DNA from: Ignatzschineria rhizosphaerae
GTDB taxonomy: Bacteria; Pseudomonadota; Gammaproteobacteria; Cardiobacteriales; Wohlfahrtiimonadaceae
Length of the DNA stretch: 64,000 nt
NCBI RefSeq assembly: GCF_022655595.1
Contig: NZ_CP093379.1
Coordinates: 3,010,734-3,074,733 of the forward strand
Direction of reading: 5' to 3'
The position numbers and the translations under genes were made by a program. Positions 1-8,976 of the stretch are shown one piece after another (position 1 is the first letter of the stretch; each line of letters starts with the position of its first letter). Under the pieces are notes generated by a model, which did not search any database, was not told where the DNA came from, and saw nothing but the letters and a program-made list of their open reading frames with translations.

Positions 1-2762
1 GTGGCACAATGAAAGATGTTTTCTTTGAGAATGTCACAATAGAAATAGATCCAACAACCTATCAAAATGTGGGGAAATCTTTTTCGAAAAATTTTACTGA
101 TCTTTTTACACAAGTAAATTTAATGGTGAGCTTAGAAAATGATTTTGCCAAACAATATTTTGCAAATGGTCTAGTCAATGGTGAGCCGGTTCTGGATTTT
201 GAATTGCCCGAAGGCGGGATATTCGGCGCTTATGATAGTGCTTATCAAGATCAAGTTAATAATGGTGGTAGACCTAATGGGCATGGTAATGCACGTCCCG
301 TACAAGTTTCACCAGAGAGTATTATTACCTTTGATGGGACGGATTTTTTTGGAAATAATGCATCATCTCAAGGGGATGCTATCTCTACAATTGAAAATAG
401 CCCAGCTTATCCGAGTGGGCATTCGGCCTTTGGGTTTGCCTCAACTCAGCTATTTGCATTGATGGTGCCAGAACGTTATCAAGAGTTTATGTTAAGAGGT
501 GCTGAATATGGCAATAGTAGAGTTGTTTTAGGCGTGCATTATGGTTTAGATGTTATCGCTGCTCGTATCATGACAACCCATGCTGTTGCGCAAATGATGA
601 ATAATAATCCTGATTATCTCAATCAAGAGATTGGAATGTTAGGCAGTAATATTACAACAACTGATGATTTCCAAAAGCTATTTTTAGCGGCGCAAACTGA
701 TTTGCGAGAGATGTTAGAATTGGGTTGTAATAGTACGATTGCGGAATGTAATCAAGCTTCAGGTCCTAAAAAAAGCCAAGAAGAGCGAGATCGTGAGCGT
801 GAAGCTTATCGCTTAAGCTTAACTTATGGCTTAGATCCTGTGGGGGATACGACGTTAGAGGCTGTTGTGCCAGAAGGTGCTGAGATACTCATTGCCACAA
901 GATATCCTTATCTCTCTAAAGAGCAGCGTCGAGAAGTTCTTCGAACAACCATGATTGAGTCGGGTCATGCTTTAGATGATGGCTCTGGGTGGGCTCGGTT
1001 AAATCTTTATGACGCCGCAGGTGGTTATGGGGATCTTGCCGGAGAAACAATTGTGAATATGGATACAAGTCGCGGTGGGCTTAATGCGTATGATGAGTGG
1101 AATAATCATATTACCGGCGTGGGATCATTAGAAAAGCAAGGAACGGGCGTTTTAGAGTTATCCGGCAATAGCACTTTTACGGGGCCAACGACGATCTCTG
1201 GCGGCGCATTGATTATCTCTGGTTCTTTAGTATCGGATGTTACGGTTAAAAAAGATGCGTTATTACAAGGTAATGGGGCCATTGGTGCATTAAGGGTAGA
1301 AGCCGGTGCAACGGTAGCGGCTTCTAAAGATGGTGTTTTAAAGGTTAATGGCGATGTTGAATTCAATCAGGCAACTTATCTATTAGCTTTAGACCCAGCT
1401 ATACTACAAAGCTCAGAAGCTTCTTCCTCGATGATTACAGGTATCGAAAGCAAGGGAGCGATTCGATTAAATGATTCTGAGATCTCTCTTTCTTTAACCA
1501 ATCCTACGGGTAATCTCTTACAAGAGAGTGCTGGGACGATGATTGGTAAGGAGATCACGGTATTAAAAGCTGAAGAAGGGATTGAAGGTTCATTAGCCAT
1601 TAAAGAGAATAATTATCTGTTTATCTCACCGACCTTTAGTGTGAATGAGGATGTTGCAACATTTAAAGTGGATCGTAATAATATCGCTTTTTCAACTTAT
1701 GCCGGTAATCAAAATCAACGTAATGTTGCTAATGCGATTGAGTTTTTAGGTGTTGGTAATGGCATTTATGAGAGTATCGCTTTTGCGGAAGACGCACGAT
1801 ATTTGGGATCAGCTTATCAGCAATTATCTGGGAAAATTTATGCTGATCTTAAATCTGCGACAATTAATGAAAGCCATCATGTAAAAGATGCGCTTCTTCA
1901 GAGGTTGCTTATCTCAAGTCAAGAGAAAAACTCTAAAACAGTTTGGGGTAATCTTTATGGTAGTTGGGGGAAGACAAAAGATCGCGATAATATGCTTGGA
2001 TTTTCGAGTAATACCCAAGGGATGATTTTAGGGGTTGATTCAGGCTGGCAAAATGCGATGCTTTTTGGGGCTGCTTTAGGATATAGCAAGATGCGTTTTG
2101 ATAGTGATGAGGTTAGTAAAAAGTATGATCAGCACAATTATCACCTTTCTATTTTTGGTGGAATGCTCATTGATCAATGGCAACTAAATGGGGGGATTAG
2201 CCACTCTTGGCATAAAGCTAATGTTGATAGATCAGTGAGTTATGCTCAAAATTATGGGCAATATCATACCGATTATAAAATGCAGATCACTCAAGTTTTT
2301 GCAGATATTGGTTATAAGGTACAACTTAGTGAAAGTAGTATCATCTCTCCTTTTGTGAATATGGCTTTCATTTCTGCAAAAAATAGTGGGTTTAGCGAGG
2401 ATGGTTATGGCAGGCTTGCAGCACTAACTGCAAATTCTCAGCGAAGTAATCACTTCATCTCCACTGTCGGGCTACGTTTACACTCAAATTTTGGTGAAGA
2501 ATCTCCATTTTCCTTTAATGGGGAGATTGGATTACAAAACCAATGGGGGAGCTTAGATCGAGATTTAAAATTGCGCTTTAGTAGTGGTATAAGTGAATTT
2601 GAGGTTCAGAGTATTTCTGCTGCAAGAAGCGCGGCCGTTTTAAAAGCAAATTTACAATATAATGCAAGCGATAATAGCGTTCTAACCTTCGGTTATAATG
2701 GGACCTGGTCTAATAAGCAACACGATAATAGTGTGAATCTAGGCTTAAAAATTTACTTTTAA
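1..2762 (+). CDS. PAP2-type acid phosphatase / autotransporter fusion, 5'-partial
   Basis: The reading frame is open to the left edge, so the true start and signal peptide lie outside; the first Met in the window is at position 9. Counting from that Met, the PAP2 phosphatase signature is visible as PSGH (residues 135-138) followed by SR-x5-H-x3-D (Ser170, Arg171, His177, Asp181). Around residues 370-440 a Gly/Ser/Thr-rich stretch (SGNSTFTGPTTISGG) matches autotransporter-associated beta-strand repeats. From about residue 645 to the terminal Phe there is a barrel-like autotransporter domain (alternating aromatic residues, C-terminal IYF). Inference: a surface-displayed or released phosphohydrolase secreted by type Va secretion. 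The substrate is unknown. A terminator follows directly, so it looks like the last gene of its transcript. Confidence 0.85.
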   Translation, partial: GTMKDVFFENVTIEIDPTTYQNVGKSFSKNFTDLFTQVNLMVSLENDFAKQYFANGLVNGEPVLDFELPEGGIFGAYDSAYQDQVNNGGRPNGHGNARPVQVSPESIITFDGTDFFGNNASSQGDAISTIENSPAYPSGHSAFGFASTQLFALMVPERYQEFMLRGAEYGNSRVVLGVHYGLDVIAARIMTTHAVAQMMNNNPDYLNQEIGMLGSNITTTDDFQKLFLAAQTDLREMLELGCNSTIAECNQASGPKKSQEERDREREAYRLSLTYGLDPVGDTTLEAVVPEGAEILIATRYPYLSKEQRREVLRTTMIESGHALDDGSGWARLNLYDAAGGYGDLAGETIVNMDTSRGGLNAYDEWNNHITGVGSLEKQGTGVLELSGNSTFTGPTTISGGALIISGSLVSDVTVKKDALLQGNGAIGALRVEAGATVAASKDGVLKVNGDVEFNQATYLLALDPAILQSSEASSSMITGIESKGAIRLNDSEISLSLTNPTGNLLQESAGTMIGKEITVLKAEEGIEGSLAIKENNYLFISPTFSVNEDVATFKVDRNNIAFSTYAGNQNQRNVANAIEFLGVGNGIYESIAFAEDARYLGSAYQQLSGKIYADLKSATINESHHVKDALLQRLLISSQEKNSKTVWGNLYGSWGKTKDRDNMLGFSSNTQGMILGVDSGWQNAMLFGAALGYSKMRFDSDEVSKKYDQHNYHLSIFGGMLIDQWQLNGGISHSWHKANVDRSVSYAQNYGQYHTDYKMQITQVFADIGYKVQLSESSIISPFVNMAFISAKNSGFSEDGYGRLAALTANSQRSNHFISTVGLRLHSNFGEESPFSFNGEIGLQNQWGSLDRDLKLRFSSGISEFEVQSISAARSAAVLKANLQYNASDNSVLTFGYNGTWSNKQHDNSVNLGLKIYF

Positions 2763-2805
2763 AAAATAGGTCTAATACAGAAGTCCTTATTAAGGCTAAT
2801 ACTGG

Positions 2806-2834
2806 AAAAGATGGGGGTAATCCCCATCTTTTTA
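2806..2834 (+). terminator. Rho-independent terminator after the autotransporter gene
   Basis: An 11-bp stem (AAAAGATGGGG / CCCCATCTTTT) with a 5-nt loop runs into a T tract, 44 bases after the stop codon. Confidence 0.85.
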
Positions 2835-2994
2835 TAAGTAGAGCAAAGAGTTGAGCAACTTTAAGCGATGTAGGGGATGGTGGTTTGCTATCTATTGCTA
2901 ATAATACATATTGTAAATTTATGTAATGTTTTGTAGGATATCTCTATCAGTTAGTAACTTTTATAAAACAGTGGCCAGATAAGGATATCGAAGC

Positions 2995-3537
2995 ATGGTA
3001 AATTTTAAATTAGTAACTCCAGAAACGGCAGATACGATTGCACAACCTATTTTAACAAAGCTCCAAGAGAAATTTGGAAGATTACCCAACTTCTTTGGGG
3101 CATTGGGCATTGATGGCGTGAGCTTAACTTCATTTTTAGCGTTACAGGAAACATTGAATGCCCAAACTAAGTTTACGGCGCGTGAGCAGGAGTTATTAGC
3201 CTTAGCTGTTGCAAATGTTAATGGATGTCACTATTGCGTGAGTGCCCATACTTTTACGGCAAAGAGAATGGCGGGATTAACAGAGGATGAGTGCACAAAA
3301 GCTCAAAAGGGGGAGGGGAATGATCCTCGTGAAAAGATGCTAATGACGTTAGCAATTAATATTGTCAAAAATCATGGAAAGCTAGAAGAAGACTTATTAG
3401 AAGAAGCAAAATTGTTAGGATTTACTGAGAGTGATATCGTACAAATTACGCTATTGACAGCCTTAAATAGCTTTACGAATTGGTTAAATAATATTGTCGA
3501 TCCTGAAATTGATTTTCCAAAAGTCTCGCTGATTTAA
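2995..3537 (+). CDS. AhpD-like / carboxymuconolactone decarboxylase-family protein
   Basis: A 180-residue all-helical protein with the AhpD-type redox motif C-x2-C-x3-H (Cys78, Cys81, His85 in NGCHYCVSAHT), preceded by the family sequence REQELLALAVA. Family knowledge: such proteins act as alkylhydroperoxidase-like disulfide reductases or detoxify peroxides; many are uncharacterised. The ATG has an AAGGA-type ribosome binding site. It stands alone between terminators. The family is well supported; a specific substrate cannot be given. Confidence 0.8.
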   Translation: MVNFKLVTPETADTIAQPILTKLQEKFGRLPNFFGALGIDGVSLTSFLALQETLNAQTKFTAREQELLALAVANVNGCHYCVSAHTFTAKRMAGLTEDECTKAQKGEGNDPREKMLMTLAINIVKNHGKLEEDLLEEAKLLGFTESDIVQITLLTALNSFTNWLNNIVDPEIDFPKVSLI

Positions 3538-3580
3538 GCATCTATTTAGAGATGATTAATAATTGTATGATATAGAAAAA

Positions 3581-3616
3581 GAGCCGCTTATTGATTTAGA
3601 TAAGCGGCCCTCTCTT
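3581..3616. terminator. Hairpin between convergent genes
   Basis: GCCGCTTAT / ATAAGCGGC with an 8-nt loop is flanked by A-rich and pyrimidine-rich sequence. It lies between the AhpD-like gene and the small secreted protein on the opposite strand, and may serve both. Confidence 0.55.
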
Positions 3617-3702
3617 ACTCCTAGTATGGGATTTTTAGGAATTTTTTTAAAGCTTATATCATTTAGTTACTTACATCGCCCTAAAATGTTGACTACAATT
3701 CT

Positions 3703-4026
3703 TTAGAGAAATTCTGATTTAAAAAAGACATAGTTTTTTTGTTCAGTTGTATCAACTTGGGGAGTTAAAGGGGTAACTTTAACATTAGATAGATGTCCTG
3801 TTTGGGAGTTATTATATTGATAACAGTCTTGATATTGCGCTGATATTAACTGTGTAGATAGTGATGCTTTTTGTACTGAATAGGTGTCTGGAGCACAAGT
3901 CTCTGCAACAACTTCTCCAAAGAAGGTAACTTTTCCTTCGAGTGAAAGAGAAGATTTTTCCTGATCTTGTGCCGCTTGTGCAAAAGCATTAATAAGAATC
4001 ATAGAAAGTAATAAAACCTTTTTCAT
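3703..4026 (-). CDS. Small secreted protein, possibly pilin-like
   Basis: 107 residues with a clear Sec signal peptide (MKKVLLLSMILINAFAQAAQ, cleavage near AQA). The mature part begins with LEGKVTFFGEVVAETC, which resembles the first strand of type 1 fimbrial subunits, and has a second Cys 24 residues later that could form the family's disulfide. It is far shorter than a complete pilin (about 150-180 residues) and lacks a recognisable C-terminal strand. It could be a truncated pilin or an unrelated periplasmic protein. It has no fimbrial neighbours; the fimbrial operon is 47 kb away. Confidence 0.5.
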   Translation of the reverse strand: MKKVLLLSMILINAFAQAAQDQEKSSLSLEGKVTFFGEVVAETCAPDTYSVQKASLSTQLISAQYQDCYQYNNSQTGHLSNVKVTPLTPQVDTTEQKNYVFFKSEFL

Positions 4027-4338
4027 GAATGAAACCTTATACTGAGTGTTGATTGAAAATGTAGGTTAATTATATCCATATTGTTATTTAATGTAAATTA
4101 ATGTTGTTAAAGGTTTTATTACTTTTATTTTTATGATTCGTGCGAGATCTAATGATTTCCGCTATATAACCCTTATAATATCGGACTTATTTGTGATTAT
4201 AGATTTGTTAATAGTGGTTTCTTTGAAATTAATTATTTACAATAATTTACTTAAAAGTCTGTTTTTCAAGAATTTTTTATGAAAAAAAACGGCTAAAAGC
4301 CGCTTTAACTATTTATTGATTTGTAAGGATTATGAGTT
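4027..4338. other. AT-rich intergenic region
   Basis: It contains the upstream region of the small secreted protein and, near its other end, the hairpin that probably ends the symporter transcript. No additional gene is apparent. Confidence 0.6.
4282..4306 (-). terminator. Terminator of the symporter gene
   Basis: Read on the minus strand, the sequence is AAAGCGGCTTTTAGCCG followed by eight T residues. It lies 33 bases past the stop of the dicarboxylate/amino acid symporter. Confidence 0.75.
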
Positions 4339-5616
4339 TTAATTAGAGTGAGAGGCGAGCTCTTTAGTGACTTTGGTCGCTGATTGCTTTAATAGCAGTC
4401 TCTTTTCTGATTGATCCACAATTTTAGCTGCCACAAGATCTCCAGTGACATTTCCCATAGTAAAGATCATATCTACAAGCGCATTAATACCGGCTGTAAG
4501 CGCAACAATCTCAATGGGTAACCCGGCTTGGGTAAAGACAATCGACATCCCGATTAATCCTGCGCCAGGAACGCCTGCTGTTCCAACTGCAGCTAAGGTC
4601 CCGATGATTACAATCGATAAGATCTCAGGAATACCTAAGTGAATTCCCATAATCTCTGCTGCAAATATCACCCCAACGCCAAAGCGTAGTGCGGTGCCAT
4701 TCATATTAATGGTTGCACCAATGGGTAATGTTAAATTGGCAATACGCTCATCAATTCCTGCTTTTTTAGCCGCATTAATGCTAATAGGTAATGTTCCAAG
4801 GCTACTAGAGGTTACAAAAGAGGTCATTACAGCCTCTTTGATATTGTTATAAAATTTAAGTATAGGAACCCCATAAAGACGTAGAGCTAAGGGGTAAACA
4901 ATAACTATTAATAAAATAACACCGATATAAGAGGTTAATACAAATTTTCCAAGGGCAATTAAGGTATCAATACCTTGGCTTCCGATTGTTGAAGCGGTAA
5001 TTCCTAAGACGCCGATAGGAGCATATTGTAAAATGCCGTTGAGTATTTTTAATACAACTTCATTGGCAGCTTCTACAAATTTCATCAGTGTATTACCCAT
5101 CTCTTGTTGCTTTTGATCTTGTGAATGACGCATATAAAGGACAGGTAATCCGACAATAATCGCTAAAAATACCACAGATAAAACATTTCCATCAGCCATC
5201 GCTTGTACGATATTGGTGGGAATCATATTGATAATGGTTGAGATGAAACTCGGGCTTTCAGGAACGGTAATAGATACATCGCTTGGTAATGTCAAACCGA
5301 CACTAGGGTTTGTCATTTTGGCAATAGCAACACCAAGGAAAATGGCAATAGCGGTAAAAAAGAGATACACCGGTAATATTTTCATGCCAATTCTGCCAAG
5401 CTCTTGCGGTGCTGAGTGATTGACGGCAACCATTAAGGATAAGAAGATCAGGGGAATGACGATCATCTTTAATAAATTCATAAATATTTGACCAAGCGGT
5501 GCTAGGAATTGACTGCTAGGACCAAAGATTAATCCAATAATTAACCCTAAAATAAATCCAGCCGTAATTTTTAGCATAAAAGATTGGTGTTTATACCAAT
5601 ACCATATTTTTCTCAT
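4339..5616 (-). CDS. Dicarboxylate/amino acid:cation symporter (DAACS family)
   Basis: A 425-residue polytopic membrane protein of the GltP/GltT/DctA family. Visible hallmarks are the serine-rich re-entrant loop (TSSSLGTLPISINAAKKAG), the cation/substrate motif NMNGTALRFG in TM7, the GVPGAG hairpin HP2 and a TM8 with NALVDMIFTMGNVTGD. Family knowledge: couples Na+ or H+ entry to uptake of glutamate, aspartate, serine/threonine or C4-dicarboxylates. The exact substrate cannot be read from sequence. It is monocistronic. A second family member, more DctA-like, lies at 57400. Confidence 0.85.
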   Translation of the reverse strand: MRKIWYWYKHQSFMLKITAGFILGLIIGLIFGPSSQFLAPLGQIFMNLLKMIVIPLIFLSLMVAVNHSAPQELGRIGMKILPVYLFFTAIAIFLGVAIAKMTNPSVGLTLPSDVSITVPESPSFISTIINMIPTNIVQAMADGNVLSVVFLAIIVGLPVLYMRHSQDQKQQEMGNTLMKFVEAANEVVLKILNGILQYAPIGVLGITASTIGSQGIDTLIALGKFVLTSYIGVILLIVIVYPLALRLYGVPILKFYNNIKEAVMTSFVTSSSLGTLPISINAAKKAGIDERIANLTLPIGATINMNGTALRFGVGVIFAAEIMGIHLGIPEILSIVIIGTLAAVGTAGVPGAGLIGMSIVFTQAGLPIEIVALTAGINALVDMIFTMGNVTGDLVAAKIVDQSEKRLLLKQSATKVTKELASHSN

Positions 5617-6198
5617 AAAAATTCCCTATCCTTAGTGGTATGTCGTTATTATTGTGTTGTGTGACCTGTTTTATTAATCCACTTGAGAGCTCAATCTACA
5701 ATCTATTATTGTCTGTTATTTTTTTAAGATTACCGAGGATGATTGATAGGTACTTTAAGTTATAAAGTCGTGAATTTTTGATAAAAAGATCGAGAAACAG
5801 AGTAGTCTAAAGTTGTAAATCACTGCAAAGGAGTTTTGGTTATAACATCATTCCTTTTTGGAATGACTTGTATCTTCAAGATTTTCTCTTAATATGATTG
5901 ATCTATGCCTAATTTTCTTCATTTTAAAACAATTTTACAATAGTGATTTTGTAAGAAAAAAAGGAATAACATCCTAAATATATTTCCATTGTTTAATACC
6001 GGCGCTTTTGGTTTGATGAGAGTAATCGTCATGAGTGTGAGAGAAGTATAAAAGATAAATTTCGCTCATGAATTATGATCAAATTCACCAATAAGATCTA
6101 AAAGTCAATTGAGTAGAGGAAACCATTCTAAGAGATGAATAATTTCAGGGATGAGTTGTAATTGACAGGATCAGTTTTACGCACTTTAGGAAAGAACG
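5617..6198. other. Intergenic region with one dyad
   Basis: 580 AT-rich bases between divergent genes, no ORF of note. A perfect 7-bp dyad (TCATTCC-5 nt-GGAATGA, 5848-5866) could be an operator; otherwise nothing recognisable. Confidence 0.4.
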
Positions 6199-7590
6199 AT
6201 GGCAAAAGATAGCTTTATCTCTCCGGATTTAATTCGGGCAAAATTTTCAGCAGCAATGTCGGCAATGTATCAAACAGAAGTCCCTTTGTATGGGGATTTA
6301 ATGCGATTAGTGGCTGAAGTGAATGAAGAGACATTAAGAGAAAATCCTGCTTTAAAAGCGCAATTAGTGCAAACAGATGAGCTCGCTCGTCTAGATGAGG
6401 AGCGTCACGGTGCGATTCGTTTAGGAACAGCCGATGAGCTTCATACAATGCGCCGTCTATTTGCGGTAATGGGGATGGTTCCTGTGGGATATTATGATCT
6501 AACGCCAGCAGGGGTTCCCGTTCATTCAACGGCCTTTAGAGCGATTCATGAAGACTCTCTTAGGGTCAGTCCATTTAGGGTATTTACCTCGCTCCTTCGT
6601 TTGGAATTAATTGAAGATCCGGTGCTTCGTGAGGAGATCGTAGAGATTTTAGAAGCGCGTCAAATTTTTAGTGATGAAGCGCTTCGTTTAATCGAGAAGT
6701 GTGAAGCAAATGGTGGCTTAAATGCAGATGATGCCGATAATTTTGTGACAGAGGTGTTAAAAACCTTTAGCTGGCATCAAGAATCGACGGTGACAAAAGC
6801 CCAATATCAATTGCTTCATGATCAGCATCGCTTAATTGCTGATGTGGTGGCATTTAAAGGCCCACATATTAATCACTTAACACCAAGAACATTAGATATT
6901 GATCGTGTCCAAAATTTAATGCCACAAAAGGGTATTACGCCAAAAGCCGTGATTGAAGGACCGCCCACACGAAAATGTCCAATACTGCTTCGTCAAACAA
7001 GCTTTAAAGCGTTATCCGAAAAGGTACGTTTTATTGATCAAGCTTTAGGAGAAGATGCCGGTAGCCACACTGCGCGTTTTGGGGAGATTGAGCAACGAGG
7101 AGTGGCTTTAACACCCAAGGGTAGAATGCTTTATGATGAGCTCTTGAATAAAACTCGTCAAGAGATGAATGGTGCACCAAATGAATCTAATAGCGATCGT
7201 TATTATGAACTACTTGCCAAAAACTTTATGGCATTTCCAGATAGTTATGAAGAGCTTCACGATCAAGCGCTTGCATATTTTGCTTATTACCCAACAACTG
7301 CCGGCAAAGAAAAAGCAGGTTCATTTAATACCAATGAGATTAATGTATTAGTTGCTGAAGGCGCACTGCTCTATGAACCCATCGTTTATGAAGACTTTTT
7401 GCCAGTAAGCGCCGCTGGAATTTTTCAATCAAATCTTGGAGAAGGTGGGCAAGCAGAATATGAGGTAGATTCAAATCAAGCACAATTTGAAGAAGCATTA
7501 GGCGCAAAGGTCTTTAATGAGTTAAAACTCTATGCCGAAACTTCTACTAGAACTTTAATGCAAGCTAAAGAGGCATTAAAAATTGTTTAG
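6199..7590 (+). CDS. 2-oxoadipate dioxygenase/decarboxylase-like protein (HglS/YdcJ, DUF1338)
   Basis: 463 residues, the usual length of the YdcJ/HglS family (VOC-related fold). The metal ligands expected for the family are present: His in RHGAIRLG (about residue 70), His in HINHLTPR (about 225) and Glu in GEIEQRG (about 296). Family knowledge: HglS converts 2-oxoadipate to 2-hydroxyglutarate in D-lysine catabolism, using Fe(II) and O2. Whether this host runs that pathway cannot be told from the window. The start ATG follows AGGAAAG. A strong terminator follows. A decayed second copy of its 3' end lies at 10633-10903. Confidence 0.85.
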   Translation: MAKDSFISPDLIRAKFSAAMSAMYQTEVPLYGDLMRLVAEVNEETLRENPALKAQLVQTDELARLDEERHGAIRLGTADELHTMRRLFAVMGMVPVGYYDLTPAGVPVHSTAFRAIHEDSLRVSPFRVFTSLLRLELIEDPVLREEIVEILEARQIFSDEALRLIEKCEANGGLNADDADNFVTEVLKTFSWHQESTVTKAQYQLLHDQHRLIADVVAFKGPHINHLTPRTLDIDRVQNLMPQKGITPKAVIEGPPTRKCPILLRQTSFKALSEKVRFIDQALGEDAGSHTARFGEIEQRGVALTPKGRMLYDELLNKTRQEMNGAPNESNSDRYYELLAKNFMAFPDSYEELHDQALAYFAYYPTTAGKEKAGSFNTNEINVLVAEGALLYEPIVYEDFLPVSAAGIFQSNLGEGGQAEYEVDSNQAQFEEALGAKVFNELKLYAETSTRTLMQAKEALKIV

Positions 7591-7620
7591 ATTCCAAATC
7601 TGACAATAATGGGGATAGGC

Positions 7621-7660
7621 AAAAACTCAGTCACTTTTTTGTGTGTACTGAGTTTTTTTA
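7621..7660 (+). terminator. Terminator of the HglS-like gene
   Basis: The 11-bp stem AAAAACTCAGT / ACTGAGTTTTT is followed by further T residues, 30 bases after the stop. Confidence 0.85.
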
Positions 7661-7708
7661 TGGATCTATTCTTGTAAAGATGGCGTTATAGTAGAGATGA
7701 GAGAATCA

Positions 7709-8857
7709 TTATCTGTTGAAATGCATAATTCCCATTTGATAGGTTGCGGCGATGTTTCGTGCCATTTTCTGTAAGTTGTGAGGTGTTTGTTGATAAGCCT
7801 CTTCTAGAGACATAGGGCAATCTGTAATGCTAAAAACAGCATCAATACCATATTGATGAGTTTGTTCAGCTCCTTTTCCTAAGCTGCCGGCAATTGCAAT
7901 GACGGGTTTTTGATATTTCTTGGCAACTTGTGCTACGCCCATTGGTGTTTTACCAAAACAGGTTTGCTGATCAATTCGACCTTCACCTGTAATAACGAGG
8001 TCTGCATCTTTAATCACCTCTTCAAGCTGAGTCGTTTCTATAACGATCTCAATGCCGGGGCGTAGAGATCCTTTTAAAAAAGCAAGCCCCGCAGCGCCCA
8101 TTCCACCTGCAGCTCCGGCGCCTTTAATGTGATCCACTTCTAACCCCATTAAGCTCTCTATTTTATTAGCATAATGAGCAAGTGCATGATCTAACACCAT
8201 CACCATTTCTGGGGTTGCCCCTTTTTGCGGGCCAAATATTGCAGAAGCCCCTTTTGAACCTGTTAGTGGGTTATCAACATCACAAGCAATATCAAATTGA
8301 CAAGCGTGGATGCGGGGATCTAAGTTAGAAACATCTATCGTTTCTAAGTGACTTAGGGCTTTACCCCCGAAAGGGAGTTCTCTGTTATTTTGATCTAAAA
8401 ATCGTACGCCTAAAGCCTGCATCATTCCAGCACCGCCATCATTTGTTGCACTACCACCAATGCCGAGGATAATATGCTGAACTTGATGATTTAAAGCATC
8501 GAGGATTAACTCACCTGTTCCAAAACTCGTAGTAACGTAAGGATTGCGCTGATTTTGAGGAACAAGTGCTAATCCGCTCGCTTCAGCCATTTCAATAATA
8601 GCGGATTTACCATCGCCTGTAATACCGTAAGTTGCTTCCACTTGTTGTCCTAAAGGACCCACAACAGATTTAGTAATATATTGCCCTTTTGTGGCGTCAA
8701 TGAGGGATGTCACCGTTCCTTCACCACCATCAGCAACGGGAATAAGGGTGTAAATGGCATCAGGGAATATCTCTTGAAAACCCGCTTGAATAAGTTTTGC
8801 AACTTCTAATGCCGTTAAGCTCTCTTTATAAGAATCAGGGGCAATGACAACTTTCAT
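7709..8857 (-). CDS. Glycerate kinase
   Basis: 382 residues of the GarK/GlxK glycerate kinase family, recognised by the N-terminal MKVVIAPDSYKESLTA, the ADGGEGT motif, the GIGGSATNDGGAGMMQALG glycine-rich segment and GEGRIDQQT. It phosphorylates D-glycerate, feeding glycolysis. The start at 8857 is chosen because MKVV is the conserved N-terminus and GGAG lies 5 bases upstream; an in-frame start at 8881 would add eight non-conserved residues. It is downstream of the GntP-type permease on the same strand, suggesting a glycerate (or related sugar acid) uptake and use operon. Confidence 0.9.
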   Translation of the reverse strand: MKVVIAPDSYKESLTALEVAKLIQAGFQEIFPDAIYTLIPVADGGEGTVTSLIDATKGQYITKSVVGPLGQQVEATYGITGDGKSAIIEMAEASGLALVPQNQRNPYVTTSFGTGELILDALNHQVQHIILGIGGSATNDGGAGMMQALGVRFLDQNNRELPFGGKALSHLETIDVSNLDPRIHACQFDIACDVDNPLTGSKGASAIFGPQKGATPEMVMVLDHALAHYANKIESLMGLEVDHIKGAGAAGGMGAAGLAFLKGSLRPGIEIVIETTQLEEVIKDADLVITGEGRIDQQTCFGKTPMGVAQVAKKYQKPVIAIAGSLGKGAEQTHQYGIDAVFSITDCPMSLEEAYQQTPHNLQKMARNIAATYQMGIMHFNR

Positions 8858-8926
8858 GAAAACTCCAAGGAATAATCCCAAGATAATCGCTATTAGAATC
8901 TTGGGATAAATGATTAAAAATAAACG

Positions 8927-8955
8927 GTAACTCTCATGATGGAAATGAGAGTTAC
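8927..8955 (-). promoter_or_regulatory. Hairpin with T-rich tail between permease and glycerate kinase
   Basis: A perfect 11-bp stem (GTAACTCTCAT / ATGAGAGTTAC, 7-nt loop) lies 22 bases after the permease stop. On the minus strand it is followed by a T-rich run, so it can act as a terminator or attenuator that lowers glycerate kinase expression relative to the permease. Confidence 0.6.
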
Positions 8956-8976
8956 GTTGGTGAAGCTTTGGTTATC

